This document shows, piece after piece, positions 34,053 to 46,330 of a DNA stretch of 64,000 bases; position 1 is the stretch's first letter, and every line of letters starts with the position of its first letter. The position numbers were made by a program, and so were the translations under genes. This DNA comes from Planctomycetota bacterium (GTDB lineage Bacteria; Planctomycetota; UBA1135; UBA2386). Under the pieces are notes generated by a model. It made no database searches and was not told where the DNA came from. It worked only from the letters and a program-made list of their open reading frames with translations. The stretch spans positions 62,001 through 126,000 of the forward strand of contig JACKHZ010000008.1 in the NCBI GenBank assembly GCA_020638735.1, in the 5' to 3' direction.

Positions 34053-37034
34053 TCAGTAGTCGCCGCCGCCGAAGCGCACCGACATCGTGTCGCCGCCGGC
34101 CGCGACCAGGTCGAGCACATGGTCGCCGTCGAGGTCGACCGCCAACACCGACACCGCCGCAGCGCCGATCGCGACGCTGGCCGGCGCGGCGAACGTGCCG
34201 TCACCGCGGCCGTCGCTGCCGTCGCCGCTCAGCACCTTCAGCACCGCGCTGTCGGCGTCGGTCACCACCAGGTCGAGGATGCGGTCGCCGTCGAAGTCGC
34301 CGACCGCGAGCGCGTACGGGTTGCCGCCGATCGCCACTTCGCTGCCGGCGGTGAACGTGCCGTCGCCGCGACCGCCGCTGCCGTCGCCGGCGAACACGAT
34401 CACGCCGCTCGCCGAGTTGCCGCCGCCGCTGCGCCACTGCGTGACCACCAGGTCGGTGATGCCGTCGCCGTCGAAGTCGCCGGCGGCGAGGCCGGTGATC
34501 GGGTGCGTCGTGACGTAGGTGTCGCCCGCCGAGAAGGTGCCGTCGCCGCGGCCGTTGCTGCCAGAGCCGAGCAGGATGCGCAGCTCGCCGCCGCCGCCCG
34601 ACGTGACGTGCCCGACCGCGAGGTCGGTGATGCCGTCGGCGTCGAAGTCGCCGGTGACCAGCGCGAACGGGCCGCTGCCGACCGGGATCGTCGCGTCGAC
34701 CGTGAACGTACCGGCGCCCTGGCCGCCGCTGCCGTCGCCGCCGAGGATCGACACCGTGTCGCCGTCGAAGTTCGCGACCGCGAGGTCCAGGATCGCGTCC
34801 TCGTCGAAGTCGGCGGCGACGATCGCGCGCGGCTGGTCGCCGACCGAGGTCGACGACGTGCTCATGAAGTCGCCGGCGCCGACGCCGTTGTCGGCGTCGG
34901 TGATCAGCACGTCGACGCGGTCGCCGCCGCCGTGGTCGTCGAGGTCGCTGCAGACGATCGCGATGTCGGTGACGCCGTCGCGCTGGAAGTCGCCGAAGGC
35001 GAACGCCACCGGCGCCGAGCCGACGAACAGCAGCTGCGCGGTCGGCAACGCGCCGGTGCCGAGGCCTTCCGACTCGACGTTGAGGAACTGCCAGACCGCG
35101 TCGGAGCCGCCGGTCCACGGCGTCGCGAAGTTGGCGAGCATCACGTCCGGCGCCTGGTCGCTGTCGAAGTCGGCGGCGCCGACGCCGAAGGCGGTGGTGA
35201 ACAGCGTGGTGTCGTCGTCGCGCGCGGCGAAGCTGCCGTCGCCGACGCCGGCGCGGCCGGCGTTCGCCAGCACCACCACGCCGCCGTCGATCGCCGGGGC
35301 GAGCATGTCGAGCGAGCCGTTGCCGTCGATGTCGCCGACGGCGCCGTTCAACAGCCGCAGGTCGTAGCCGCCGACCGTCGTGGTCGTGAACGACGTGTCG
35401 GCGCGACCGTGTTCGCCGCCGGCGCGCAGCAGCGTCACGCCGGCGTCGTTGAAGCTGACCGTCGCGTAGTCGGTGATGTGGTCGCCGGTGAAGTCACCGA
35501 CCAGCAGCCCCCACGGACTCGCCGCGACCCCGACCACCTCCTCGAGGAAGAACGTGCCGTTGCCGCGCCCGTCGCTGCCGCTGCCGGCCATGAACACGAC
35601 GATGTCGGCGAGCGCCAGCGTCACCGCGAGGTCGGCGATGCCGTCGCTGTTGTAGTCGACGACGGCGACGTCGCCGCCGACGAAGCCGCCCGTCAGCCAC
35701 GCCTGCTTGGCGGCGAAGGTGCCGTCGGGCGCGCCGTCGGTGCCGTTGCCGAGGTGCGTGACCAGCACGTCGGTGGCCTGCTGGCACGCCACGGCGAGGT
35801 CGGCGATGCCGTCGGCGTTGAAGTCGCCGGTGGCGATCGCGCCCGGCGCGTTGCCGGTGGTCATCTGGTGCGAGTAGGTGAACGTGCCGTCGCCCTGGCC
35901 GGCGCTGCCGTCGCCGGTGAAGAACACCAGCCGGCTGCCGCTCCAGTCGCCGACCACGAGGTCGGTGATCGCGTCGCCGTCGACGTCCATCGCCAGCAGC
36001 GCCAGCGGCGAGATCAGGTTGGTGCTGAGCGTGCTGTCGGCGGTGAACGTGCCGTCGCCGCGCCCGTCGCTGCCGTCGCCGAGGAACACGCGCACCGTGC
36101 CGCTGTAGACGACGGCGAGGTCGAGCACGCGGTCGGCGTCGAAGTCGGCGCAGACGATCGCCTGCGAGTAGCCGCCGAGCGTGTGCACTTCGCCGGTGGC
36201 GAAGGTGCCGTCGCCGCGCCCGTCGCTGCCGTTGCCGAGCAGGATCTGCAGCCCGGTGCTGGTCGTCACCGCGAGGTCGAGGATGCCGTCGCCGTCGAAG
36301 TCGCCGGTGGCGATCTCGTCGCCGTTGCCGGTCACCTGCACCTCGGACTCGGCGAACGTGCCGTCGCCGCCGCAGTTGGCCCGGCAGGTCGCCTCGGTGG
36401 TCGCGCTGCTGGTGTTGCCGGCGCGGTCGACCGTGGTCACCGTCACGTAGTAGGTCTCACAGGCGTCGACCGCGGCGATCGTCGTCGACGTGCCGGCGGC
36501 GCTGCTCTGCAGCGTGCGCGCGCCCGACGTCGTGCCGTAGTCGACGCGGTAGCTGGCGACGCCGCTGCCGGTGTCGCTGCCGGCGGTCCACGACAGCTGC
36601 AGGCCCGCGGCGCTGGCGCCGCTGGTGGTCAGCCCCGTCGGCGCAGAGGGCGCGACGGTGTCGACGGTGAAGGTGACCGACTGCTCGCCGTTGCGCGCGC
36701 CGGCGACGCGCACCGTCGCGGTGTGTTCGCCGTCGGCCAGGCCGGTCAGCTGCCAGCTGCCGCCGATGCGTTGCCAGTCGCCGCTGTCGAGGCGGCCTTC
36801 GAGCCCCTGCCCGGGCGGCGTCGTCGTCGCGTGGATCGTCAGCGCCGCGCTGCCGACGAACTCGTCGGGCGGGTCGATCGAGACGGTCGCGTTGATCACC
36901 GTCGTCGAGCCGCCGCCGCCGCCGGCCGCGGCGAGGCCGCCGATCGCCGGCGCGCAGGCCCCCGCGGCGAGCAGCGGCAGGATCCAACAACCGTTCCCGA
37001 CCGAGATCGCCCGACCTGCGTGACTCCTCTCCAT
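34053..37034 (-). CDS. Exported FG-GAP/VCBS repeat protein with fibronectin-like domain
   Basis: The 993-residue protein has a hydrophobic leader (CWILPLLAAGACAPAIGG) that may be a signal or lipoprotein sequence. A glycine linker follows, then an Ig-like domain (DEFVGSAALTIHATT). A fibronectin type III domain comes next (PSAPTGLTTSGASAAGLQLSWTAGS split across strands). From about residue 225, roughly thirteen FG-GAP repeats follow, each with a calcium-loop motif such as GDFDGDGILDLAV and a spacer GSDGRGDGTF. Such repeats make integrin-alpha-like propellers used in adhesion. Tandem DNA similarity between repeats suggests expansion by duplication. AGGGG lies about six bases before the ATG. It converges with the RCC1 gene, 15 bases apart. 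Confidence 0.88.
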   Translation of the reverse strand: MERSHAGRAISVGNGCWILPLLAAGACAPAIGGLAAAGGGGGSTTVINATVSIDPPDEFVGSAALTIHATTTPPGQGLEGRLDSGDWQRIGGSWQLTGLADGEHTATVRVAGARNGEQSVTFTVDTVAPSAPTGLTTSGASAAGLQLSWTAGSDTGSGVASYRVDYGTTSGARTLQSSAAGTSTTIAAVDACETYYVTVTTVDRAGNTSSATTEATCRANCGGDGTFAESEVQVTGNGDEIATGDFDGDGILDLAVTTSTGLQILLGNGSDGRGDGTFATGEVHTLGGYSQAIVCADFDADRVLDLAVVYSGTVRVFLGDGSDGRGDGTFTADSTLSTNLISPLALLAMDVDGDAITDLVVGDWSGSRLVFFTGDGSAGQGDGTFTYSHQMTTGNAPGAIATGDFNADGIADLAVACQQATDVLVTHLGNGTDGAPDGTFAAKQAWLTGGFVGGDVAVVDYNSDGIADLAVTLALADIVVFMAGSGSDGRGNGTFFLEEVVGVAASPWGLLVGDFTGDHITDYATVSFNDAGVTLLRAGGEHGRADTSFTTTTVGGYDLRLLNGAVGDIDGNGSLDMLAPAIDGGVVVLANAGRAGVGDGSFAARDDDTTLFTTAFGVGAADFDSDQAPDVMLANFATPWTGGSDAVWQFLNVESEGLGTGALPTAQLLFVGSAPVAFAFGDFQRDGVTDIAIVCSDLDDHGGGDRVDVLITDADNGVGAGDFMSTSSTSVGDQPRAIVAADFDEDAILDLAVANFDGDTVSILGGDGSGGQGAGTFTVDATIPVGSGPFALVTGDFDADGITDLAVGHVTSGGGGELRILLGSGSNGRGDGTFSAGDTYVTTHPITGLAAGDFDGDGITDLVVTQWRSGGGNSASGVIVFAGDGSGGRGDGTFTAGSEVAIGGNPYALAVGDFDGDRILDLVVTDADSAVLKVLSGDGSDGRGDGTFAAPASVAIGAAAVSVLAVDLDGDHVLDLVAAGGDTMSVRFGGGDY

Positions 37035-37108
37035 GATCGCCCCTATCGACCCTCCCGCGGGTGCGACCTGAGCGCCATGGCAGCGGCCCGACGGCTGACC
37101 GCGAGGTA

Positions 37109-38230
37109 TCAGCGCGGCAGCTCGGCCGCCACCCAGGTGCGCGAGACGCGCTCCCCCGAGCCCAGCGTGACCGACGCGCGCAGCAACGACGTCGACGGCA
37201 CATCGAGCGCGTCCCGGGCGACGCTGCCCCGGCAGCGGTGACGCGGCCCCTGGGCCGTCATCTCGATCTCGGTGGTCAGCGCCACGTCACGCGGCTCGGC
37301 CGCGTCGGTCAGCGCGCCGCGCGGCAACGCCACCACCGCCGCCTCGACGACCTCCTGGTCGCTGCCGACCTGCAGTTCGTAGCCGTCCGGAACGCGCCGC
37401 AGCTGCAGCGTGACGTTGGCCGGCTCGACCAGCTCGTGGCCCTTGATGGCCCGCACCAGCTCGATCGGCAGCATCGCCCGCGACCAGTCGTGCACGAGGC
37501 CCGCGACCGCCTGCCGGTCGTCGCCGACCCACGCCGGCGGCAGCACCAGGTTGAGCAGCGGCGCGCTGGCGCGCTGCCAGGGATCCAGCGACACGGCGCC
37601 CGGCGTCGCCAGCAGCTCGGTCGGCTGCGGGTTGCTGCTCGGGTCGCCGAGGCGGAACAGGCCCGCGACCAGCGCGCAGTCGGCGGCGTAGCTGCGGTCG
37701 TCGATCCACAGGCCGAACGGCCACGTCAGCCACCACAGCACCGAGTCGAGCGTGAACAGCCCTTCGTCGCGATCCGACCAGCGCAGCCCGTGGTCGCGCA
37801 CGCCCTCGACCACCAGCAGCGCGTCGAGCTCCTGCGCGACGGCCAGCGGCCAGACGCGGTCCTGCACGCGCTGGATCATCGCCTCGCGCGAGGCCACGCC
37901 GCGCGCATCGAACGGCAGCGGCACCACGTCGGTGAACGCGCCGAGCCGCTGCAGGGCAGCCACCACGTCGTCGGCCGGCAGCGACTCCGGCAGCAGCGTC
38001 TGGTCGGCGTAGACGACGCCAGGCGCCACCAGCGGCGCGGCACCGCCCGGTGCGGCCGGCACGTCGGCGAACGCCTCGCCGAGCGTGCGGTCGACGCCGA
38101 GCACCACCACCCCGACGCGCAGCGCCTTGGTGCCGGGCTGCGCCGCGACCAGCTCGGCGTGCTCGGCCGGCGTCAACGACGCACAGGCCGCGGTCAGGAG
38201 ACACGCTGCGGCGAGCAGGACCGACTTCAT
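37109..38230 (-). CDS. Predicted lipoprotein of unknown function
   Basis: The 373-residue product begins MKSVLLAAACLLTAACASL, a lipoprotein-type signal with Cys near residue 17 (the -3 position is Thr instead of Leu, a weaker lipobox). The mature part has alternating strands and helices with blocks LDALLVVEGVRDHGLRWSD and VLWWLTWPFGLWIDDRSY. This resembles envelope proteins that handle a peptide or lipid, but no family is recognised. It faces the kinase-FGE gene across 82 bases. The FG-GAP gene upstream on the same strand ends far away, so this gene probably has its own promoter. Confidence 0.78.
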   Translation of the reverse strand: MKSVLLAAACLLTAACASLTPAEHAELVAAQPGTKALRVGVVVLGVDRTLGEAFADVPAAPGGAAPLVAPGVVYADQTLLPESLPADDVVAALQRLGAFTDVVPLPFDARGVASREAMIQRVQDRVWPLAVAQELDALLVVEGVRDHGLRWSDRDEGLFTLDSVLWWLTWPFGLWIDDRSYAADCALVAGLFRLGDPSSNPQPTELLATPGAVSLDPWQRASAPLLNLVLPPAWVGDDRQAVAGLVHDWSRAMLPIELVRAIKGHELVEPANVTLQLRRVPDGYELQVGSDQEVVEAAVVALPRGALTDAAEPRDVALTTEIEMTAQGPRHRCRGSVARDALDVPSTSLLRASVTLGSGERVSRTWVAAELPR

Positions 38231-38312
38231 GGACCGTTCGTCGGCAAGGGCGGGTCCCGTTCTGGAGCAGAACGGCCACCGCACCGGCCGATCAGCTGCG
38301 AACCCAGGCCTC

Positions 38313-42080
<3,768 letters not shown>

Positions 42081-42133
42081 TTGTCCGGGGTGGAACGGCT
42101 CGCCTCGTTGCTCGGCGTCCGACACGAGCATGC

Positions 42134-42148
42134 CAGGCCGCCGGCCTG
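42134..42148 (+). terminator. Short GC hairpin after the kinase-FGE gene
   Basis: CAGGCC and GGCCTG flank a 3-base loop 54 bases past the stop. There is no T-run, so this is a weak candidate. Confidence 0.3.
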
Positions 42149-42215
42149 ACGGCGCGCGCGCCGGTCGTCGCAACGGCACAGCGCACCACGATGCTGCTTC
42201 GCCGCGTCGACGTGC

Positions 42216-42221
42216 TAGCAT
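42216..42221 (+). promoter_or_regulatory. -10-like TAGCAT box before the MNT antitoxin
   Basis: TAGCAT ends 7 bases before a GTG at 42229 and itself contains the first bases of an in-frame ATG at 42220. The spacing argues that the GTG, not the ATG, is the initiator. Confidence 0.5.
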
Positions 42222-42228
42222 GCCGAGG

Positions 42229-42636
42229 GTGCACACCGCCCCGGGCTTCGCCGAACTGCTGCCGGCACTGCTGCAGCGCCTCCGCGACCAGTTGCCCGAA
42301 CTCCGCGGCACCTGGCTGTTCGGTTCGCAGGCGCGAGGCACGGCGGGGCCGCACAGCGATGTCGACCTCGCCGTGCTCGGACCGACCGCGTTCGATCCGG
42401 TGAGGATCTTCGACCTGGGCCTCGAACTCGGCGTGCTGGCGCGACGCGACGTCGATCTGATCGATGTGCGCCGCGCCCCCACGGTACTGAAGAAGGAGAT
42501 CCTGTCGGAAGGCAAGCTGATCGACTGCCTCGATCGCGCGGCCTGCGAGAGGTTCACCGCCGACTCGATGGCGCTCTACGTCGCGTTCCGCGAGGAACTC
42601 GCGCTCGCCGGGCGCAACCACGAGGATCGGCGATGA
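42229..42636 (+). CDS. mntA: MNT-type nucleotidyltransferase antitoxin
   Basis: The 135-residue protein is a minimal nucleotidyltransferase with the active-site motif GSQARGTAGPHSDVDLAVL (GSxxRG and SDxDL) near residues 28-46. In characterised MNT-HEPN pairs the antitoxin adds AMP groups to a tyrosine of the HEPN toxin and silences it. The stop overlaps the toxin start as ATGA. A GTG start at 42229 is preferred because a TAGCAT box ends 7 bases before it. The ATG at 42220 is in frame but lies inside that box and would add only three residues. The gene name follows the Shewanella pair and is based on family features and context. Confidence 0.88.
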   Translation: MHTAPGFAELLPALLQRLRDQLPELRGTWLFGSQARGTAGPHSDVDLAVLGPTAFDPVRIFDLGLELGVLARRDVDLIDVRRAPTVLKKEILSEGKLIDCLDRAACERFTADSMALYVAFREELALAGRNHEDRR

Positions 42637-43043
42637 ACGACGTGTCGGCCGGCAAGGTCCGCAACATCCGCGACTGCGTGCATCGGCTGCGCGCGGTCGA
42701 TCCCGGCACACTCGAGGCCATCGAAGAGAACCAGCTGGTGCAGGAGTCGCTCGTACTCAACGTGCAGCGCGCTTGCCAGGCGGCGATCGACCTCGCCACC
42801 CACCTCGTCCAGACCGCACAGCTCGGCCCACCGAACGACAGCCGGGACGCGTTCCGGCGACTCGAGTCAGCCGGAAAGCTCCCGCATCCGCTCAGCGAGC
42901 GCCTGCAAGCCATGGTCGGCTTCCGCAACATCGCCGTGCACCGCTACCACGCACTCGACCTTCGCGTGCTGCGGGCGATCCTCGATCAACGACTCGACGA
43001 CCTGCTGGCATTCGCCGAACAGGTGGAACAGTCGGCGGGCTGA
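42633..43043 (+). CDS. hepT: HEPN-domain toxin (HepT/DUF86 type)
   Basis: The 136-residue all-helical protein has the HEPN ribonuclease motif RNIAVHRY. It matches Rx4HxY exactly: the Arg and His for RNA cleavage and the Tyr that the MNT partner AMPylates. Other family features are the early LRAVDPGTLEAIEENQLVQESL helix and the IDLATHLV segment. HepT toxins cut RNA (tRNA in a studied case) when freed from the antitoxin. It is translationally coupled to the upstream antitoxin gene. The pair sits between a kinase and hldE with no mobile-element signs, so it is probably a resident defence or stability module. Confidence 0.88.
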   Translation: MNDVSAGKVRNIRDCVHRLRAVDPGTLEAIEENQLVQESLVLNVQRACQAAIDLATHLVQTAQLGPPNDSRDAFRRLESAGKLPHPLSERLQAMVGFRNIAVHRYHALDLRVLRAILDQRLDDLLAFAEQVEQSAG

Positions 43044-43060
43044 GTCGGCACTCCCGTCCC

Positions 43061-43146
43061 GACCGCCCGCTACTCTCGACGAAGTCGTCGCCACCCTCGA
43101 GACCGGACAGCGCATCGTCGAGCTGACTCGAGACCGCCCGCTACTC
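43061..43146. repeat. 15-base direct repeat around the hldE stop codon
   Basis: GACCGCCCGCTACTC occurs at 43061-43075 and 43132-43146. The second copy covers the hldE stop. The 56 bases between also hold a partial CTCGAGACCG repeat. It looks like a small local duplication in the convergent gap; no function is evident. Confidence 0.55.
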
Positions 43147-44619
43147 GCCCGTCTCGAGGATCTTCTTGACGACGTTCGTCGTCGACCGCCCCGCCACCAG
43201 CGGCACCAGCACCACCTGGCCGCCGTGGTCCTCGACCCACTCGCGACCGACCACGCCCTTGTCGCGCCAGTCCTCGCCCTTCGCCAGCACCTGCGGCGTG
43301 ATCGCCTCGATCACCTCCTTCGGCGTGTCCTGGTCGAACGGCACGACGAAGTCCACCGCCTGCAGCGCGGCCAGCACCGCCATGCGGTCGTCGAGCTTGT
43401 TGAACGGCCGCCCCTTGCCCTTCTGCTGGCGCTGCACCGACGCGTCGGTGTTGACGGCGACCATCAGCGCGTCGCCGTACGAGCGCGCCTTCTGCAGGTA
43501 GTCGCAGTGGCCGCGGTGCAGGATGTCGAAGCAGCCGTTGGTGAACACCAGCCGCCGCCCTTCGGCGCGCATGCGCGCGGCGAGCTCGACGGCCTGGTCC
43601 AGCGACACGACCTTGTCGAACGACGCCGGCGAGGTGTCGCCGAGCCGCGTCAGCACTTCTTGACGGGAAGGCGCCCACGTGCCGAGCTTGGCGACGGTGA
43701 TGCCGGCGGCGTGGTTGGCGAGCCGCAGCGAATCCTCGAGCGACACGCCGGCGGCGCGGCAGTAGGTCAGCATCGACACGACGGTGTCGCCGGCGCCGGT
43801 CACGTCGAACACCGCGCGCGCCTCGGTCGGGATGATCTTGTGCGAGCCGTCGCCGGTCTCGAAGAAGATGCCGTCCTTGCCGAGCGTGATGACCGCCGTC
43901 TGGATGCCGGTGATCTCGCGCAGCCGCTGCGCCGCCTTGTGCAGGTCTTCGCTGGTGACGATCGACACGCCGGTCGCGGCCTCGGCCTCGGCGCGGTTCG
44001 GCGTCAGCAGGTCGACGCCCTTGTAGATCGAGTAGTCCTTGCCCTTCGGGTCGACGACGGTGACGCCACCCTGGCTCTTGGCCGCGGCGATCGCCGCCTG
44101 GATCACGCGCCGCGTCAGCACGCCCTTGCCGTAGTCGCTGAGCAGCACGCTCTTCCACGGGAACGGCCGCTGCTCGAGGATCGCCAGCATCCGGGCCTCG
44201 GCGTCGCCGCCGACCGGCGCGCGCGACTCCTGGTCGACGCGCAGCACCTGCAGCGTCTTGGCGACGTAGCGCGTCTTGCGCGTCGTCGGGCGGGTCTCGT
44301 CGACGACCAGCGTCTCGGTGTCGATCTCGGCGTCGGCCAGCAGCTTCTGCAGCCGCCGGCCGGGCTCGTCGTCACCGACGACACCGAGCACCGACGCCGC
44401 AGCGCCCATCTCGCGCAGGTTGGCGGCGACGTTGCACGCGCCGCCGAGCAGGTAGCGGTCGCGCTCGAAGTCGAACACCAGCACCGGCGCCTCCGGCGAC
44501 ACGCGCTCGGCGGTGCCGTCGGCGTAGCGATCGAGGATCAGGTCGCCGACGACGAGCACGCGGGTGCCCGGCAGGTCGCTGAGCAGGTCGGCGAGCCGAC
44601 GGTTCTCGGTGCCGGTCAT
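43141..44619 (-). CDS. hldE: Bifunctional heptose 7-phosphate kinase / heptose 1-phosphate adenylyltransferase
   Basis: The 492-residue protein joins a PfkB-type kinase (residues 1-330) to a nucleotidyltransferase. The kinase has LVVGDLILDRYADG, LGGACNVAANL and the catalytic anion-hole motif FDVTGAGDTVV. The second domain has VFTNGCFDILHRGHCDYLQKAR with HxGH and ends in GRSTTNVVKKI. Together they convert D-heptose 7-phosphate to ADP-heptose after the phosphatase step, for lipopolysaccharide core or other heptose glycans. The start ATG shares one base with the stop of the upstream DHS-like gene (TGATG). A second, stand-alone adenylyltransferase-like gene lies at 24.5 kb. Length and domain order match E. 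coli HldE. Confidence 0.94.
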   Translation of the reverse strand: MTGTENRRLADLLSDLPGTRVLVVGDLILDRYADGTAERVSPEAPVLVFDFERDRYLLGGACNVAANLREMGAAASVLGVVGDDEPGRRLQKLLADAEIDTETLVVDETRPTTRKTRYVAKTLQVLRVDQESRAPVGGDAEARMLAILEQRPFPWKSVLLSDYGKGVLTRRVIQAAIAAAKSQGGVTVVDPKGKDYSIYKGVDLLTPNRAEAEAATGVSIVTSEDLHKAAQRLREITGIQTAVITLGKDGIFFETGDGSHKIIPTEARAVFDVTGAGDTVVSMLTYCRAAGVSLEDSLRLANHAAGITVAKLGTWAPSRQEVLTRLGDTSPASFDKVVSLDQAVELAARMRAEGRRLVFTNGCFDILHRGHCDYLQKARSYGDALMVAVNTDASVQRQQKGKGRPFNKLDDRMAVLAALQAVDFVVPFDQDTPKEVIEAITPQVLAKGEDWRDKGVVGREWVEDHGGQVVLVPLVAGRSTTNVVKKILETGE

Positions 44620-45578
44620 CAGCGGGCCTCCTGCAGGCAGCCGCGCGCGTCGGCGGTGCAGACCAGCGCCTGGTGCAGCAGCGGCAGCACGATCTCGTGC
44701 ATCGCCAGGATCGAGCGGCCCTGCTTCGGCGGCCGCTGCACGACGTTGGTCATCGCCCGGTACTGCTGCAGCATGTCGAAGTTGCAGGTCAGGAAGTCGT
44801 CGGTCAGCTGGCCCTTGTTGCGCGCGATCGACACCGCCTTCAAGAACACCTCCGGCATGATCACGGCCGAACCGACGTTGAGCCAGACGCCCTTCTCGAG
44901 CTTGCCGACCGAGTCGGCGAACCGCCAGAAGTCGCGCTGCGTCGAAGCGCCGAGCGCCGCGCCGTCGAGGTCGGGGTCCATGTGCGTGATGTCGCAGCCG
45001 AAGGCGACGTGTACGGTCGCCGGGATGCCGAGCCGCGCCGCCTCGGAGAACACCGACAGGTGGCGATACGGCAGCTCGCCCTCGAGGATCGTCCTGCCGA
45101 TCGCCTCGCCGAGGCCTTCGCCGTTCTGCTGCGCGCGCACGGCGGCGCCGTTGAGCGCGTCGAGCGTCTCGCGCCAGAAGCCGAACGAACCGTCGGGCAG
45201 GCTCGTCGCCACGTCCTCGCTGGTCGCGCCCTGGTAGGCCGTCTCCCAGTCGTGGATCGCCGACGCGCCGTTGGTGGCGACGTGGGTGATCAGCCCGCGG
45301 CGCATCAGGTCGATCAACAGCGGCGACAGGCCGACCTTGAGCACGTGCGCGCCGAGCTGCACGCCGACCATGCGACCGTGCTGGCGCGCGGTGACGATCT
45401 GGTCGACGACGAACTTGAGCGCCTTCGACCCGTAGATGTCCGGCAGCGCCTCGAACCACTTCAGGAAGCCGTCGACCGGCGGCAGCACCTTGGCGAAGTC
45501 CTCCTTCTGCACGAGGTTCTTGCGCTCGGCGAGCGGGCGGATGTGGAGCGGGCGGTCGGGCGGGTTCTGGTCGGACAT
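44619..45578 (-). CDS. Deoxyhypusine-synthase-like protein
   Basis: The 319-residue protein resembles the NAD-binding fold of deoxyhypusine synthase: LGAHVLKVGLSPLLIDLMRRG, ITHVATNGASAIHDWETAYQG, ATSEDVATSLPDGSFGFWRET and NVGSAVIMPEVFLKA. Bacterial relatives of this kind are usually of unknown substrate; some DHS-family bacterial proteins make homospermidine or modify other amines. The eukaryotic active-site lysine region is not recognisable. The gene is translationally coupled to hldE (TGATG), which suggests a link to heptose or envelope glycan metabolism and not to translation factor modification. ATG 45578 is chosen over upstream extensions that lack the fold. The family call is moderately sure. 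Confidence 0.7.
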   Translation of the reverse strand: MSDQNPPDRPLHIRPLAERKNLVQKEDFAKVLPPVDGFLKWFEALPDIYGSKALKFVVDQIVTARQHGRMVGVQLGAHVLKVGLSPLLIDLMRRGLITHVATNGASAIHDWETAYQGATSEDVATSLPDGSFGFWRETLDALNGAAVRAQQNGEGLGEAIGRTILEGELPYRHLSVFSEAARLGIPATVHVAFGCDITHMDPDLDGAALGASTQRDFWRFADSVGKLEKGVWLNVGSAVIMPEVFLKAVSIARNKGQLTDDFLTCNFDMLQQYRAMTNVVQRPPKQGRSILAMHEIVLPLLHQALVCTADARGCLQEAR

Positions 45579-45695
45579 CGTGGCCCGGGCATCGTGCCGG
45601 CGCGCGGGCACGTGGTCCAGAATTGCTGTGACCGCTGGCGGAATCGCGCCACTGCTACGGTGTGCCGCCCCCCTGTCCGGAAGAGAACGGGTCGA

Positions 45696-45701
45696 TACCA
45701 T
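45696..45701 (+). promoter_or_regulatory. -10-like TACCAT box before the Uma2 gene
   Basis: TACCAT ends 7 bases before the ATG at 45709. An earlier ATG at 45700 lies inside the box, the same geometry as at the MNT gene. Confidence 0.5.
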
Positions 45702-45708
45702 GCCGAGC

Positions 45709-46272
45709 ATGCTCGAGGAACGCGTCTGGACCGCCGACGACCTGCTCACGCTGGACGAGCCGGGGTGGTGTCACGAGATCATCCGCGGGGACCTGCGGCG
45801 CATGACCGGGCCGGGCTGGACGCACGGCAGGATCACGATGCGCCTCGGCGCGAGGATCGACGCTTTCGCCGAGAGCACTGGGCTCGGCATCACGCTGGCC
45901 GCCGAAACCGGCTTCATACTCGAGCGCAACCCCGACACCGTGCGCTGCCCCGACGTCGCCTTCGTGCGGCGCGAGCGCGTGCCCGATATCTGGACCCGCG
46001 GCCACCTCGAAGGTGCCCCGGACCTCGTCGTCGAGGTCGCGTCGCCGAACGATTCGTTCGCCTGGCTGCACGACAAGATGCTGCAGTGGATGGGTTCCGG
46101 CGCCGCGATGGGCTGGCTCGTCGAGCCGGAGCGCGCGCGCGTCAACGTCTACCGCCGCAACGACGCCGGCGGCTTCCTCGTCGAGGTGCTGACCGACGGT
46201 GTGCTGCGCGGCGGTGACGTGCTGCCCGGCTTCGAGCTGCCGCTCGCCGAGCTGTTCGCGCCGCCGCGGTGA
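45709..46272 (+). CDS. Uma2-family (DUF820) putative restriction-like endonuclease
   Basis: The 187-residue protein has the Uma2 layout: WTADDLLTLDEPGWCHEIIRG at the N-terminus, CPDVAFVRRERVPD, and the PD-(D/E)xK core APDLVVEVASPND followed by a lysine in WLHDKMLQWMGSGA. The last part is the GVLRGGDVLPGFELPL end. These proteins are abundant in cyanobacteria and planctomycetes and are thought to cleave DNA, but the biological role is unclear. The ATG at 45709 is chosen because TACCAT ends seven bases upstream; an ATG three codons earlier lies inside that box. The gene converges with the kelch protein gene across a strong hairpin. Confidence 0.88.
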   Translation: MLEERVWTADDLLTLDEPGWCHEIIRGDLRRMTGPGWTHGRITMRLGARIDAFAESTGLGITLAAETGFILERNPDTVRCPDVAFVRRERVPDIWTRGHLEGAPDLVVEVASPNDSFAWLHDKMLQWMGSGAAMGWLVEPERARVNVYRRNDAGGFLVEVLTDGVLRGGDVLPGFELPLAELFAPPR

Positions 46273-46274
46273 CC

Positions 46275-46299
46275 GCGCCGGGCGGAGTCCGCCGGGCGC
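46275..46299. terminator. Bidirectional hairpin between Uma2 and kelch genes
   Basis: GCGCC and GGCGC enclose GGCGG-AGT-CCGCC with one G-G mismatch, giving ten pairs. It lies directly after the Uma2 stop and before the convergent kelch stop. Confidence 0.5.
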
Positions 46300-46330
46300 G
46301 ATCACGCGCCAGACGGTCACCGCCAGATGG

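Noticed and set aside
34119..37241. 1040-codon plus-strand frame opposite the FG-GAP gene
   Set aside because: Composition is a mirror of the GC-rich repeats; the minus-strand frame has FG-GAP motifs and a leader.
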